Notes under the pieces: generated by a model
Told to the model about the DNA's origin: nothing
Seen by the model: the letters and a program-made list of their open reading frames with translations, nothing else
The model's database searches: none
Position numbers and translations under genes: made by a program
Shown here: piece by piece, positions 17,056 through 25,121 of the stretch
How the letters are laid out: every line of letters begins with the position of its first letter
How positions within the stretch are numbered: position 1 is the first letter of the stretch
Assembly: GCF_016862315.1 (NCBI RefSeq)
Contig: NZ_BOMS01000030.1
Location: 1 to 36,441 of the forward strand
Length of the DNA stretch: 36,441 nucleotides
From: Actinoplanes palleronii
GTDB lineage: Bacteria > Actinomycetota > Actinomycetes > Mycobacteriales > Micromonosporaceae
Reading direction: 5' to 3'

Positions 17056-17709
17056 GTGCAGCCCTGGCCCCGTACCGAAGAAGAAGCCCTCGCCGCGCAG
17101 GACCTCCTGCGCGGCCGCGTCGTCAGAGCGCCCGGCCCGGCGTCCCCGGCCACCGTGGCCGGCCTGGACGTCGCGTACGACGACTCCGGCGACCGGCTGG
17201 GCGCGGCCGTCGTCGTGCTGAACACCGAAGATCTTTCGGTACGCGACACCGCGGTGATCCGCGGCCGCCCGGCCTTCCCGTACGTGCCGGGTCTGTTCGC
17301 TTTCCGCGAAGTCCCGGCCCTGATGGCGGCGCTGGAGAAGCTGACCGTACGCCCGGACGTGCTGATCTGCGACGGTCACGGACTGGCCCACCCGCGCCGG
17401 TTCGGCCTCGCCGCGCACCTGGGCGTGCTCACCGACCTGCCGTCGTTCGGGGTCGGCAAGACCCGGCTGATCGGCGCCTGGGAACCGGTCGGTGAGCGCC
17501 GGGGGAGTCGATCGGCGCTGGTGGACGACGGTGAGACGGTCGGCGCGGTGCTGCGTACCCAGACCGGGGTGAAGCCGGTCTTCGTCTCGGTCGGGCACCG
17601 GATCGACCTGGACACCGCGTGCGCGCTCACCCTGCGGCTGGCCGCGAGGTACCGGCTGCCCGAGACCACCCGCGCAGCTGACCGTGTTTGTCGTGATCTT
17701 CTCAGTTAA
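17056..17709 (+). CDS. nfi: Endonuclease V (deoxyinosine endonuclease)
   Basis: The enzyme nicks DNA one bond 3' of deoxyinosine and starts repair of deaminated adenine; some members act on inosine in RNA. The 217-residue protein shows VAGLDVAYDD with Asp38, FPYVPGLFAFRE with the strand-separating PYVP wedge and Glu84, CDGHGLAHPRRFGLAAH with Asp105, GVGKTRL, and VSVGHRIDLDTA. Asp38, Glu84 and Asp105 match the catalytic Asp43, Glu89 and Asp110 of the Thermotoga enzyme with a constant offset of five. Length is normal for the family. It is divergent from the ALDH regulator and 82 nt upstream of manB on the same strand, but manB seems to have its own promoter and ribosome binding site. Confidence 0.95.
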   Translation: MQPWPRTEEEALAAQDLLRGRVVRAPGPASPATVAGLDVAYDDSGDRLGAAVVVLNTEDLSVRDTAVIRGRPAFPYVPGLFAFREVPALMAALEKLTVRPDVLICDGHGLAHPRRFGLAAHLGVLTDLPSFGVGKTRLIGAWEPVGERRGSRSALVDDGETVGAVLRTQTGVKPVFVSVGHRIDLDTACALTLRLAARYRLPETTRAADRVCRDLLS

Positions 17710-17754
17710 CGGCCCGGTCGCGGGGATAAAACCTTTTCGTGGCCGGTGCTCCGA

Positions 17755-17760
17755 TACCCT
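17755..17760 (+). promoter_or_regulatory. Candidate -10 box of the manB operon
   Basis: TACCCT lies 31 nt before the manB GTG, leaving a leader of about 25 nt that holds AAGGAG at 17780-17785. TTTTCG at about 17734-17739 is a poor -35 candidate. Confidence 0.35.
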
Positions 17761-17791
17761 CCCCCCAACAGGGCTTTCGAAGGAGTGAGCA

Positions 17792-19171
17792 GTGCTGGAT
17801 CTGTCCCAGATCATCAAGGCGTACGACGTCCGGGGCGTTGTCCCGGACCAGTTCAACGAGCCGGTGGCCCGGGTGATCGGTACGGCGTTCGTCGAGATGC
17901 TGCGGGAATCCGGTGACGAACCCGACCAGATCGTGATCGCGCACGACATGCGCGAGTCCGGTCCGGGTCTGGCCGCCGCGTTCGCACAGGGCGTCAACGC
18001 GGCCGGCGCCGGTGTGATCAACATCGGGCTAGGCTCGACCGACCAGCTGTACTACGCGTCCGGGTCGCTGAACCTGCCCGGCGCGATGTTCACCGCGAGC
18101 CACAACCCGGCGCAGTACAACGGGATCAAGCTGTGCCGCTCGGGCGCGCGCCCGGTCGGTCAGGACAGCGGCCTGGCCGTGGTCCGGCAGCGGGCCCAGA
18201 AGCTGCTCGGCGACCTGAACGCGGAGGCCGACGGCCCGTCCCGGGTCGAGGAGCGCAACCTGCTCGGTGCGTACGCCGAGCACCTGCGCTCGCTCGTCGA
18301 CCTCAGCGGCATCCGCCCGCTCAAGGTGATCGTGGACGCCGGCAACGGGATGGGCGGGTACACCGTGCCGGCCGTGCTCGGTGACCAGGTGCTGCCCGCG
18401 CTGCCGCTGACCATCGCGCCGCTCTTCTTCGAGCTGGACGGTTCGTTCCCGAACCACGAGGCCAACCCGCTGGATCCGAAGAACCTGGTCGACCTGCAGA
18501 ACGCGGTGCGCGAGCAGGGCGCCGACATCGGCCTGGCGTTCGACGGCGACGCGGACCGCTGCTTCGTGATCGACGAGAACGGCGACCCGGTCTCGCCGTC
18601 CGCGATCACCGCACTGGTGGCCGCGCGTGAGCTGGCCAAGTTCCCGGGCAGCGTGATCATCCACAACCTGATCACCTCGGCCGCGGTGCCGGAGATCATC
18701 CACGAGCTCGGCGGCAAGCCGGTGCGCAGCCGGGTCGGCCACTCGTTCATCAAGGCCGAGATGGCCGAGACGAACGCGGTCTTCGGCGGCGAGCACTCGG
18801 CGCACTACTACTTCCGGGACTTCTGGTTCGCCGACACCGGCATGCTCGCCGGGATGCACGTGCTGGCCGCGCTCGGCGGGCAGGATCTGCCGCTGTCCGA
18901 GTTCGCCGCGGAGTACGAGCGGTACTCGGCGTCAGGTGAGATCAATTCCACGGTGGCCGACGTTCCCGCCAAGATCGAAGAGGTCCGCGCCGCGTTCCCG
19001 GACGCCGATGTGGACACCCTCGACGGGTTTACCTTCCAGGTCGGCGACGGTGCGTGGTTCAACCTGCGCGCCTCGAACACCGAGCCGCTGCTGCGCCTGA
19101 ACGTCGAAGCGCAGGACGCCGCGCGGATGGCGTCGCTCAGGGACGACGTGCTCGCCATCGTTCGCGGATAG
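17792..19171 (+). CDS. manB: Phosphomannomutase/phosphoglucomutase
   Basis: The enzyme interconverts mannose-6-phosphate and mannose-1-phosphate, feeding ManC. The 459-residue protein starts at GTG 17792, 6 nt after AAGGAG. It has the four alpha-D-phosphohexomutase landmarks: FTASHNPAQYNGIK with phosphoserine Ser103, the magnesium loop DGDADR at 251-256, GGEHSAHYYF for sugar recognition, and RASNTEPLLRLNVEA for phosphate binding. GEHSAH and the N-terminal KAYDVRG are usual in the PMM/PGM group, so some activity on glucose phosphates is likely. It heads the run manB-Trm112-SIS-CDF and corresponds in order to Rv3257c of M. tuberculosis. Confidence 0.96.
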   Translation: MLDLSQIIKAYDVRGVVPDQFNEPVARVIGTAFVEMLRESGDEPDQIVIAHDMRESGPGLAAAFAQGVNAAGAGVINIGLGSTDQLYYASGSLNLPGAMFTASHNPAQYNGIKLCRSGARPVGQDSGLAVVRQRAQKLLGDLNAEADGPSRVEERNLLGAYAEHLRSLVDLSGIRPLKVIVDAGNGMGGYTVPAVLGDQVLPALPLTIAPLFFELDGSFPNHEANPLDPKNLVDLQNAVREQGADIGLAFDGDADRCFVIDENGDPVSPSAITALVAARELAKFPGSVIIHNLITSAAVPEIIHELGGKPVRSRVGHSFIKAEMAETNAVFGGEHSAHYYFRDFWFADTGMLAGMHVLAALGGQDLPLSEFAAEYERYSASGEINSTVADVPAKIEEVRAAFPDADVDTLDGFTFQVGDGAWFNLRASNTEPLLRLNVEAQDAARMASLRDDVLAIVRG

Positions 19172-19215
19172 GATCGCGGGGACACACGCTTTCCGCCGCG
19201 TAAAGGAGTAGATCG

Positions 19216-19419
19216 GTGGCGCTCGATCCGCAGTTGCTGGACATCCTGGCCTGCCCGGACACCCATCACGCTCCTCTCGAGTACGACACCGGTGGTCAGA
19301 CGCTGACGTGCACGGAGTGCGGCCGGATCTTCGAGATCCGGGATGACATCCCGATCCTCCTCCTCGACGAGGCCCGGCTTCCGGGTTCGGCGGGCACCGC
19401 TGTGGAGGGGGAGCACTGA
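19216..19419 (+). CDS. Trm112-like small zinc-ribbon protein
   Basis: The 67-residue protein starts at GTG 19216 with AAAGGAG at 19202-19208. ILACPDTHHAPLEY and LTCTECGRIFEIRDDIPILLLDEAR are the bacterial Trm112/UPF0434 pattern: CP, then C-x2-C, then the DDIPILL strand. The first knuckle has CPDTHH rather than CPxC, so one zinc ligand may be a histidine or lost. In eukaryotes and archaea Trm112 activates methyltransferases; the role of the free bacterial protein is not settled. It lies between manB and the SIS gene, with its TGA overlapping the next ATG by one base. Confidence 0.88.
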   Translation: MALDPQLLDILACPDTHHAPLEYDTGGQTLTCTECGRIFEIRDDIPILLLDEARLPGSAGTAVEGEH

Positions 19420-20642
19420 TGGTCAACCCACTTGAGGGCCGGGCCGGCGTCAACGGCCACCGCGTCGCCGACGAGACGTTGCTCAACAACGAGAAGACGA
19501 TGCTCGGCAACGACCCGGGCGGCATGCTCCGGGCCACCGCGTCGGCCGGCGCCCAGGTCCGCGAGTCGGCGGCACTGGCCGCCGAGGTCGACCTGACCAT
19601 GCTGATCGACGAGGGGCGGCCGCGCGCGGTCGTCGTCGCCGGCATCGGCACGGCCGGCCTGACCGGCAGCATCCTGTCCACCGTCGCCGGCCCGCGCTGC
19701 CCGGTTCCGATCATCGGGCACCGCAGCGCCGGCGTGCCCGGCTGGGTCGGCGCCGCCGACGTGGTGATCGCGGTCTCGGCCTCCGGGCGCAGCCCCGAGG
19801 CGCTGGCCGCGGCCGAGGCGGCGTCGCGTCGTGGCGCCCGCCTGGTCGCCATCGGCAACCCCGACTCCGAGCTGCAGGCGATCGCCGAGCGCGCCCGGGC
19901 CCCGTTCATCGGTGTGCCCCGTCGCGCACCGGCCCGCGCCACGCTCTGGGGCCTGGCCGTCCCGGTGCTGCTGGCCGGCCGCGCGCTGGGCCTGGTCAAG
20001 GTCACCGAGGCGGACATCGCCGAGACCGCGACCCGGCTCGACGCCGACGCCGAGCGCTGCCGGCCGGACGCCGACTCGTTCGTCAACCCGGCCAAGGCTC
20101 TCGCCCTCGGCCTGGCCGGTTCGGTCCCGGTCATCTGGGGTTCGTCCCCGCTGGCCACCGTCGCGGCCCGGCGGTTCGCCGACACCCTGGCCGCGAACGC
20201 GCGGTATCCCGTGATGGCCGGCGCGCTGGGCGAGGCCGGCCGCGGCCGGGTGGGCCTGCTGGACGGCGTGTTCGGCGGGCTCGCCGAGTCGACGCGGGAC
20301 ATCTTCGCCGACCCGGACGAGGAAGAGGAGAACGTGACCCGGCTGCGCCTCGTGGTGCTCCGGGACGGCGGGCTCAACCCTGAGGACGACGCCGACGAGC
20401 CGGTCGCCGTCGAGGAGCGCCGGGCGGACGCCATCCAGACGCTCGCCGATCGCCGTGGCGTACGCTGCGACGTGCTCACCGCCGAGGGCGGCTCGGCGCT
20501 GGAACGGCTCGCCTCGCTCGTCGCGGTGCCCGACTTCGCGTCGCTGTACCTCGCCCTGGCGCACGGGCTGGACCCGATGGCCGTTCCGGCGATCAGCGAG
20601 ATGAAGGAGCTGTCGAACCCGATGCCTGAAGGACTTCAGTGA
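19419..20642 (+). CDS. SIS-domain sugar isomerase-like protein (Rv3256c/TobH type)
   Basis: The 407-residue protein begins VNPLEGRAGVNGHRVADETL and has two SIS-like halves: VVVAGIGTAGLTGSILSTVA and IAVSASGRSPEALAAAEAAS in the first, and a second half with LALGLAGSVPVIWGSSPLAT. It resembles the bifunctional phosphoglucose/phosphomannose isomerase group, and its place between manB and manA fits a sugar-phosphate role. Catalysis is not established: the sugar-binding SxSGxTxE-type loop reads SASGRSPE, and the actinobacterial members are poorly characterised. The ATG overlaps the Trm112 stop and the stop overlaps the CDF start (GTGA), so the three are translationally coupled. Confidence 0.85.
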   Translation: MVNPLEGRAGVNGHRVADETLLNNEKTMLGNDPGGMLRATASAGAQVRESAALAAEVDLTMLIDEGRPRAVVVAGIGTAGLTGSILSTVAGPRCPVPIIGHRSAGVPGWVGAADVVIAVSASGRSPEALAAAEAASRRGARLVAIGNPDSELQAIAERARAPFIGVPRRAPARATLWGLAVPVLLAGRALGLVKVTEADIAETATRLDADAERCRPDADSFVNPAKALALGLAGSVPVIWGSSPLATVAARRFADTLAANARYPVMAGALGEAGRGRVGLLDGVFGGLAESTRDIFADPDEEEENVTRLRLVVLRDGGLNPEDDADEPVAVEERRADAIQTLADRRGVRCDVLTAEGGSALERLASLVAVPDFASLYLALAHGLDPMAVPAISEMKELSNPMPEGLQ

Positions 20643-21601
20643 GCGCTGAGGGCGGCACCAAGGCGATCATCGCGGCCCTGAGTGCCAACCTCGGTATCGC
20701 GGCCACCAAGTTCGGTGCCTGGTTCCTGACCGGTTCGTCGTCGATGCTGGCCGAGGCGATCCACTCGGTGGCCGACTCCGGCAATCAGTTGCTGCTCCTG
20801 GTCGGCGGCAGACAGGCAAAGAAAAAAGCCACCCCGGAACACCCTTTCGGGTACGGGCGGGAGCGCTACATCTACGCGTTCATCGTCTCGATCGTGCTGT
20901 TCAGCGTGGGTGGCCTGTTCGCGCTCTACGAGGCGTACCACAAGATCCAGCACCGCGAGCCGATCACCGAGTGGAAATGGGTGCCGGTCGTCGTCCTGGT
21001 GGTGGCGATCGCCCTGGAGTCCTACTCGTTCCGGACCGCGATCAAGGAGTCCAACCACACCCGGGGCACCACCTCGTGGGTGGACTTCGTGCGCCGGGCG
21101 AAGGCGCCGGAGCTGCCGGTGGTGCTGCTGGAGGACGCCGGCGCGCTCGTCGGGCTGGTGCTCGCGCTGTTCGGCGTCGGGATGACCCTGATCACCGGCA
21201 ACGGTGTCTGGGACGGCATCGGCACCGGCGCGATCGGTGTCCTGCTGGTGGCGATCGCGGCCATCCTCGCGGTGGAGACCAAGAGCCTGCTGCTCGGTGA
21301 GGGCGCCAACCCGGAGACCGTCACCCAGATCGAGCGGGCCGTGCTCGCCGGCGACGGCATCGAGCGGATCATCCACATGAAGACGCTGCACCTCGGCCCG
21401 GAGGAGCTGCTCGTCGCCGTGAAGATCGCGGTGCCGCGGTCGGAGAACGCCGAAGAGGTGGCCCGGCACATCGACGAGACCGAGTCGCGGATCCGCGAGG
21501 CGGTCCCGATCGCCCGGGTGATCTACATCGAACCGGACATCTTCCGCACCCAGCGGACGCCGGACGACGCGGTAACCGCAGCGCCGCCCGCGACCGCCTG
21601 A
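20639..21601 (+). CDS. Cation diffusion facilitator (SLC30A9-like)
   Basis: The 320-residue protein is a membrane exporter of divalent cations, probably zinc or a related metal, driven by protons. It starts at GTG 20639, inside the SIS stop codon. About six hydrophobic segments are seen. TM2 has the metal site AEAIHSVADSGNQ with His42 and Asp46; the matching TM5 reads VVLLEDAGALVGL, with acidic residues in place of the usual HxxxD, as in the ZnT9-like branch. HPFGYGRERYIYAFIVS is a conserved loop of this branch. The C-terminal 100 residues form the cytoplasmic dimerisation domain, ending in an Ala/Pro tail. Metal choice cannot be read from sequence. Confidence 0.9.
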   Translation: MSAEGGTKAIIAALSANLGIAATKFGAWFLTGSSSMLAEAIHSVADSGNQLLLLVGGRQAKKKATPEHPFGYGRERYIYAFIVSIVLFSVGGLFALYEAYHKIQHREPITEWKWVPVVVLVVAIALESYSFRTAIKESNHTRGTTSWVDFVRRAKAPELPVVLLEDAGALVGLVLALFGVGMTLITGNGVWDGIGTGAIGVLLVAIAAILAVETKSLLLGEGANPETVTQIERAVLAGDGIERIIHMKTLHLGPEELLVAVKIAVPRSENAEEVARHIDETESRIREAVPIARVIYIEPDIFRTQRTPDDAVTAAPPATA

Positions 21602-21609
21602 CCAGCTGC

Positions 21610-21615
21610 TAATTT
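21610..21615 (+). promoter_or_regulatory. Probable -10 box, leaderless start of manA
   Basis: TAATTT ends 7 nt before the manA ATG at 21623 and no ribosome binding site lies between. manA therefore probably has its own promoter although it follows the CDF gene by only 21 nt. Confidence 0.5.
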
Positions 21616-21622
21616 GCCGGGT

Positions 21623-22807
21623 ATGACCGTGTACCCGCTGACCGGAGTGATCCGCCCGTACGCCTGGGGATCCCGGACCGCGATCGCCGAGCTGCAGGGC
21701 CGCCCCACCCCCACCGAGGGGCCGGAGGCGGAACTGTGGCTCGGCGCGCATCCGGGTGACCCGTCCACTGTGCCGGGCCCGGACGGCCCGGTCACCCTGA
21801 CCACTCTGATCGACGGCGACCCGGCCGCTCAGCTCGGCGCCGGTGTCGCGGAACGTTTCGGCGACCGCCTGCCGTACCTGATGAAGGTCCTGGCCGCCGG
21901 CGCCCCGCTCTCCCTGCAGGCGCACCCCGACCTGAAGTACGCCGGTGAGGCGTTCGCCCGCCAGGTCGCCGACCCGTCGCTGCCGAAGAACTACACGGAC
22001 GCCAACCACAAGCCCGAGATGCTTGTCGCGCTGACCCCGTTCGACGCGCTCTGTGGTTTCCGCCCGGCCGAGGTCTCCGCCCTGGTGCTCGCGGAGCTGA
22101 ACCTGCCGCAGCTCGCCCCGGTGATCACCGTGCTGCGCTCCGGCGACCTCTCCGAAGCGGTCCGGCTGCTGCTCACCTGGCCGGCCGACGACCGCACCCC
22201 GCTGATCGACGCGGTGACGTCCGCGGCCGCCGCGATCCCGGCCGGCCACCAGCACGAGGAGTCCTTCCGGCTCGCGATCGACCTGGCCGGTCACTACCCC
22301 GGCGACCCCGGCGTGCTGGTCGCGCTGCTGCTGAACCTGGTGCACCTGGCCCCCGGCGAGGCGATCTGGATGCCGGCCGGCAACCTGCACGCCTACCTGC
22401 ACGGCCTGGGCGTCGAGTTGATGGCGGCCAGCGACAACGTGCTGCGCGGCGGGCTCACCCCGAAACGGGTCGACGTCGACGAGCTGCTCAAGGTGCTGCG
22501 CTTCGAGACCCTGGAGGACCCGCTGCTGCACGGCGCCGAGGTCGCGCCGGGCGTGACCTCGTGGCGGGTGCCGGTCCGGGACTTCGAGATGTACCGGGTG
22601 GAGCTCACCTCGAGCCGCCCGCCGGTGAAACTCCCCGGCACCGGCCCCCGGATCATCCTGGGCGCGTCCGGAGACGTTCACATCGGCGAGGAGCACGGCA
22701 TCCCGGTGACCCTGTCTCCGGGGACGGCGGCCTACGCCCCGGCCGCTGGCGGCCCGCTGACCGCCGCGGGACTGGGCACCCTGTTCATCGCCGCAGTCCC
22801 CGACTGA
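21623..22807 (+). CDS. manA: Mannose-6-phosphate isomerase, class I
   Basis: The enzyme interconverts fructose-6-phosphate and mannose-6-phosphate, the entry step to GDP-mannose. The 394-residue protein starts MTVYPLTGVIRPYAWGSRTA and has LPYLMKVLAAGAPLSLQAHP with the QxH zinc ligands, DANHKPEMLVALTPFDALCG with the Glu ligand, and GVELMAASDNVLRGGLTPKR, the type I PMI signature with its conserved Arg. All metal-binding parts look intact. A TTG codon at 21614 could extend the protein by three residues, but the -10 box at 21610-21615 overlaps it. It ends the GDP-mannose gene run in this window. Confidence 0.95.
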   Translation: MTVYPLTGVIRPYAWGSRTAIAELQGRPTPTEGPEAELWLGAHPGDPSTVPGPDGPVTLTTLIDGDPAAQLGAGVAERFGDRLPYLMKVLAAGAPLSLQAHPDLKYAGEAFARQVADPSLPKNYTDANHKPEMLVALTPFDALCGFRPAEVSALVLAELNLPQLAPVITVLRSGDLSEAVRLLLTWPADDRTPLIDAVTSAAAAIPAGHQHEESFRLAIDLAGHYPGDPGVLVALLLNLVHLAPGEAIWMPAGNLHAYLHGLGVELMAASDNVLRGGLTPKRVDVDELLKVLRFETLEDPLLHGAEVAPGVTSWRVPVRDFEMYRVELTSSRPPVKLPGTGPRIILGASGDVHIGEEHGIPVTLSPGTAAYAPAAGGPLTAAGLGTLFIAAVPD

Positions 22808-22821
22808 CCACCCGCCCCACC

Positions 22822-22858
22822 GAGGCGCGGACCGTCCCGACCCGCCGGCCCGCGCCTC
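22822..22858 (+). terminator. Hairpin terminator after manA
   Basis: GAGGCGCGG (22822-22830) pairs with CCGCGCCTC (22850-22858), with a 19-nt G/C-rich loop. It lies 14 nt after the manA stop. No T tract is present. Confidence 0.5.
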
Positions 22859-22891
22859 CCCTCCACCCCCGCCGACCCGTGCGTGTGTGGA

Positions 22892-23095
22892 GTTGTGGTG
22901 CGGTGCGCGCCGAAAGTCCCCGCGCAGTCTCTGTCGCGGTCGTGTGTGTGAAGTTGTGGTGCGGTGCGCGCCGAAAGTCCCCACGCAGTGTCTGCCGCGG
23001 TCGTGTGTGTGAAGTTGTGGTGCGGTGCGCGCCGAAAGTCCCCACGCAGTGTCTGCTGCCATCGTGTGTGGGGAGTTGTGGTGCGGTGCGCGCCG
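22892..23095. repeat. 61-bp tandem repeat, three copies plus a partial fourth
   Basis: Copies start at 22892, 22953, 23014 and 23075, exactly 61 bp apart. Each begins GTTGTGGTGCGGTGCGCGCC. The first three are nearly identical over the full unit, with changes mainly near the end of copy 3; the fourth stops matching after 23095. Because 61 is not a multiple of three, the reading frame changes from copy to copy, so this is not a protein repeat. No unique spacers are present, so it is not a CRISPR array. Confidence 0.9.
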
Positions 23096-23206
23096 GAACT
23101 GGCCGTGCGGCGGCGCGATGGGGTGGGTTGGGTGGTGTTCGGGAGGGTTCTGGACGCTCAGTGACACCAAGGTGAACGCAAAGTGCCCGAAATTTCGTGA
23201 AATGCC

Positions 23207-23338
23207 TTGACATGGGATGTGCGGAGTGTGAATCTATAACCACGCAGCGTCATTGGTGATCGGGGGGTCCCACGGACGCGCGCGGTACCAAACCGGGGGG
23301 ATGAACGGGGCGGCGGGCTTAGGCCTGTCGCCCCGTTC
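23207..23338 (+). ncRNA. Possible small RNA locus (promoter-like boxes and terminal hairpin)
   Basis: TTGACA at 23207-23212 is a perfect -35 match. CTATAAC at 23234-23240 is a plausible -10, but the spacing (20-22 nt) is long; GAATCT at 17 nt spacing is weaker. A perfect 10-bp hairpin follows (23303-23312 with 23329-23338). The 60-90 nt between contain two runs of six G and no open frame of note. Either strand could be transcribed. The RNA is inferred, not recognised. Confidence 0.35.
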
Positions 23339-24205
23339 GCTATCCGCGCCCAGTTCGAGCCGCGCCACGCGCCGCCACGCCGCACGACGCGCCGCCAGGC
23401 GCCGCCAGGCGCCGTCACGCCGCGCGACGCGACGCCGCGCGCCGTCACGCCGCACCACCCCGGACCGCACCACCCCGCACCGGACTCCGCGCGACTCCCG
23501 CGAAACGCCCTCGCCGCTTCTGCCTGATCCGCGCCGCAACCGGGTCGCTCGCTGTTCGGTAGAGCGGTGTCGTCGCCATTCCGGCCGGATTGCATCGGGC
23601 TCGGCGGATGGGTTCGATAGCCGCTGAGAATCCGCGCCCCACCGCCATCGCCGGCCAATCCCGAAACGTGACTACCGGGCTGCCCACCCGTACCGAAGCG
23701 GTTGGTTGTGAATTGATTCCTGGCGGCCTCGCCGCCCTTTTCCCGGAGCCTCCGGAAACTCCCGGCGCCCAGGGCGGTGACCGCGACCACACTGCGGACC
23801 CGCCGCGAGACCGCGATCGCGGCCCCGGACCGCCGCCCGGTTCCGGAACCGCCATGAAGCGGGCCTACCGGATCAACCCCGCGACCCGCCCGCCGGAGTC
23901 GGCTTTCGGGGCGGTGACCCGGCGGAGTCGGACGGTCACCTATACGTGTGACTACTCCGACACTGGATCATCCCGCGACCGGCCCTCGCCGCCCCCGGCG
24001 ACATTCGGTCAGAAGTCGCGCCCTGCGACCGCCCGCAAGCCCCCCACCTGCACCGATATTGCGGAAAGGCGGCGCCCGTCACCTCGGAACGACGACGGTC
24101 GTCACCGCGGAGACACGTGTGCCTGCGGGAGAGCCGGAACGGACAAGTCGAGTGCTTTCCTTACTGATCCGCGTTGCAAGTTGCAATCGGCCATTGATAC
24201 GCCGA
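23339..24205. other. Gene-free region with degenerate GC-rich repeats
   Basis: From about 23360 to 23490 the sequence is built of degenerate units such as CGCCGCCAGG and CGCCGTCACG, followed by CGCACCACCCCG twice. The rest, to the XRE promoter, has several Arg/Pro-rich open frames on both strands, but none has a ribosome binding site, a recognisable family or consistent codon use. GTTGCAA occurs twice in direct repeat at about 24173-24186, 20 bp upstream of the XRE -10 box. Confidence 0.55.
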
Positions 24206-24211
24206 TATGGT
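24206..24211 (+). promoter_or_regulatory. Probable -10 box, leaderless start of the XRE gene
   Basis: TATGGT ends 6 nt before the GTG at 24218. The direct repeat GTTGCAA GTTGCAA about 20 bp upstream is a possible operator for autoregulation. Confidence 0.45.
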
Positions 24212-24217
24212 GGCTCC

Positions 24218-25069
24218 GTGGCGAGGCCGACATCGACAGCACGCCGGGAACTCGGCGGCGAATTGCGCCGGCTCCGTGGCGAGCGCCGTGCGGTGGACGT
24301 GGCCACCGCACTGGGCTGGTCCGAGTCGAAGCTGAGCCGGATCGAGACGGCGCACACCGGGATCACCGAGGCGGACCTGGACCGCCTGCTCACCCTGTAC
24401 GGGGTCCGCGTCGAGGAACGCGGCCGCCTGCGCGACCTGGCCCACCAGGGCCGGGCCCGGGCCTGGTGGGCCCCTTACCGGTCATCCGTGCCGGACCCCT
24501 ACGACGAGTACCTGGCGCTGGAGGCGGACGCCACCCTGATCTCCGAGTGGGAGGCCCAGGTGATGCCGGGTCTGCTGCAGACCGACGAGTACGCCCGTGC
24601 GGTGATCGAGACCGGTGCGGACATCGGCGACCGCGACGTCATCCAGCGGCGGCTCAGCGTGCGGACCGGGCGCCGGGAGCGGTTCTTCCTCAAGGACCCG
24701 GAGCCCCGCCTGGACATCGTCCTGGACCAGGGCGTCCTGTTGCGCGAGGTGGGTGGCCGGCAGGTGCTGATCCGGCAGCTGGAGCGGCTGCTCGACGGCG
24801 CCGAGCTGCCGGGTGTGGAAGTGCTGATCCTGCCGTTCGCGGCGGGGGCGCACGCCGGTCTGACTGAATCGTTTCTGGTGCTGGAGTTCGCGGAGGGTAC
24901 CCGGAACCCGGTGGTCCACTCGGAAGGGCTGACCGGTGGTCACTTCCGAGTGAAGCCGGAGGAGCTCGAGGTATACCAAGACGCCTTCGATGACCTGCGG
25001 GAACGCGCTTTGTCGAAAGAAGCGAGCCGAACGGTCATCGCTGAGACGAGGGATCGATTGGCTCGGTGA
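24218..25069 (+). CDS. XRE-family regulator with DUF5753 domain (Scr1/WhiJ type)
   Basis: The 283-residue protein starts at GTG 24218. Residues about 10-62 form a helix-turn-helix: ELGGELRRLRGERRAVDVAT and ALGWSESKLSRIETAHTGIT. The remainder is the DUF5753 domain, with RAWWAPYRSSVPDPYDEYLALE, WEAQVMPGLLQTDEYARAVI, LDIVLDQGVLLREVGG and GVEVLILPFAAGAHAG. Such regulators occur in many copies in Streptomyces and relatives, next to a small DUF397 protein; some pairs act in development (WhiJ type) or have been proposed to work like toxin-antitoxin modules. Here the DUF397 gene follows after 52 nt. An earlier in-frame GTG at 23948 would add 90 low-complexity residues and is not supported. Confidence 0.9.
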   Translation: MARPTSTARRELGGELRRLRGERRAVDVATALGWSESKLSRIETAHTGITEADLDRLLTLYGVRVEERGRLRDLAHQGRARAWWAPYRSSVPDPYDEYLALEADATLISEWEAQVMPGLLQTDEYARAVIETGADIGDRDVIQRRLSVRTGRRERFFLKDPEPRLDIVLDQGVLLREVGGRQVLIRQLERLLDGAELPGVEVLILPFAAGAHAGLTESFLVLEFAEGTRNPVVHSEGLTGGHFRVKPEELEVYQDAFDDLRERALSKEASRTVIAETRDRLAR

Positions 25070-25121
25070 GCCTCTGCTGTGGGGTCCAATGGTGATGCGA
25101 ATTCCATTGGAAGGAGAAACC

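Noticed and set aside
22892..23095. CRISPR array
   Set aside because: Units are contiguous and nearly identical over their full 61 bp; there are no unique spacers and no cas genes.
20636..23170. Minus-strand frame of 844 codons opposite the CDF and manA genes and the 61-bp repeat
   Set aside because: It is antisense to two clear genes and then reads through a tandem repeat whose period breaks any protein repeat.
23261..23300. Firm call of a 6C RNA on the minus strand
   Set aside because: Two C6 runs are present, but I could not draw hairpins placing them in loops, and the usual genomic neighbours of 6C are missing. Kept only as a lead.
23445..23855. Minus-strand frame of 136 codons in the gene-free stretch
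   Set aside because: Gly/Arg/Pro-rich with no recognisable motif and it runs into the degenerate GC repeats.
23948..24217. N-terminal extension of the XRE regulator from GTG 23948
   Set aside because: It would add 90 Arg/Pro-rich residues before a normal helix-turn-helix N-terminus; GTG 24218 with its -10 box fits better.
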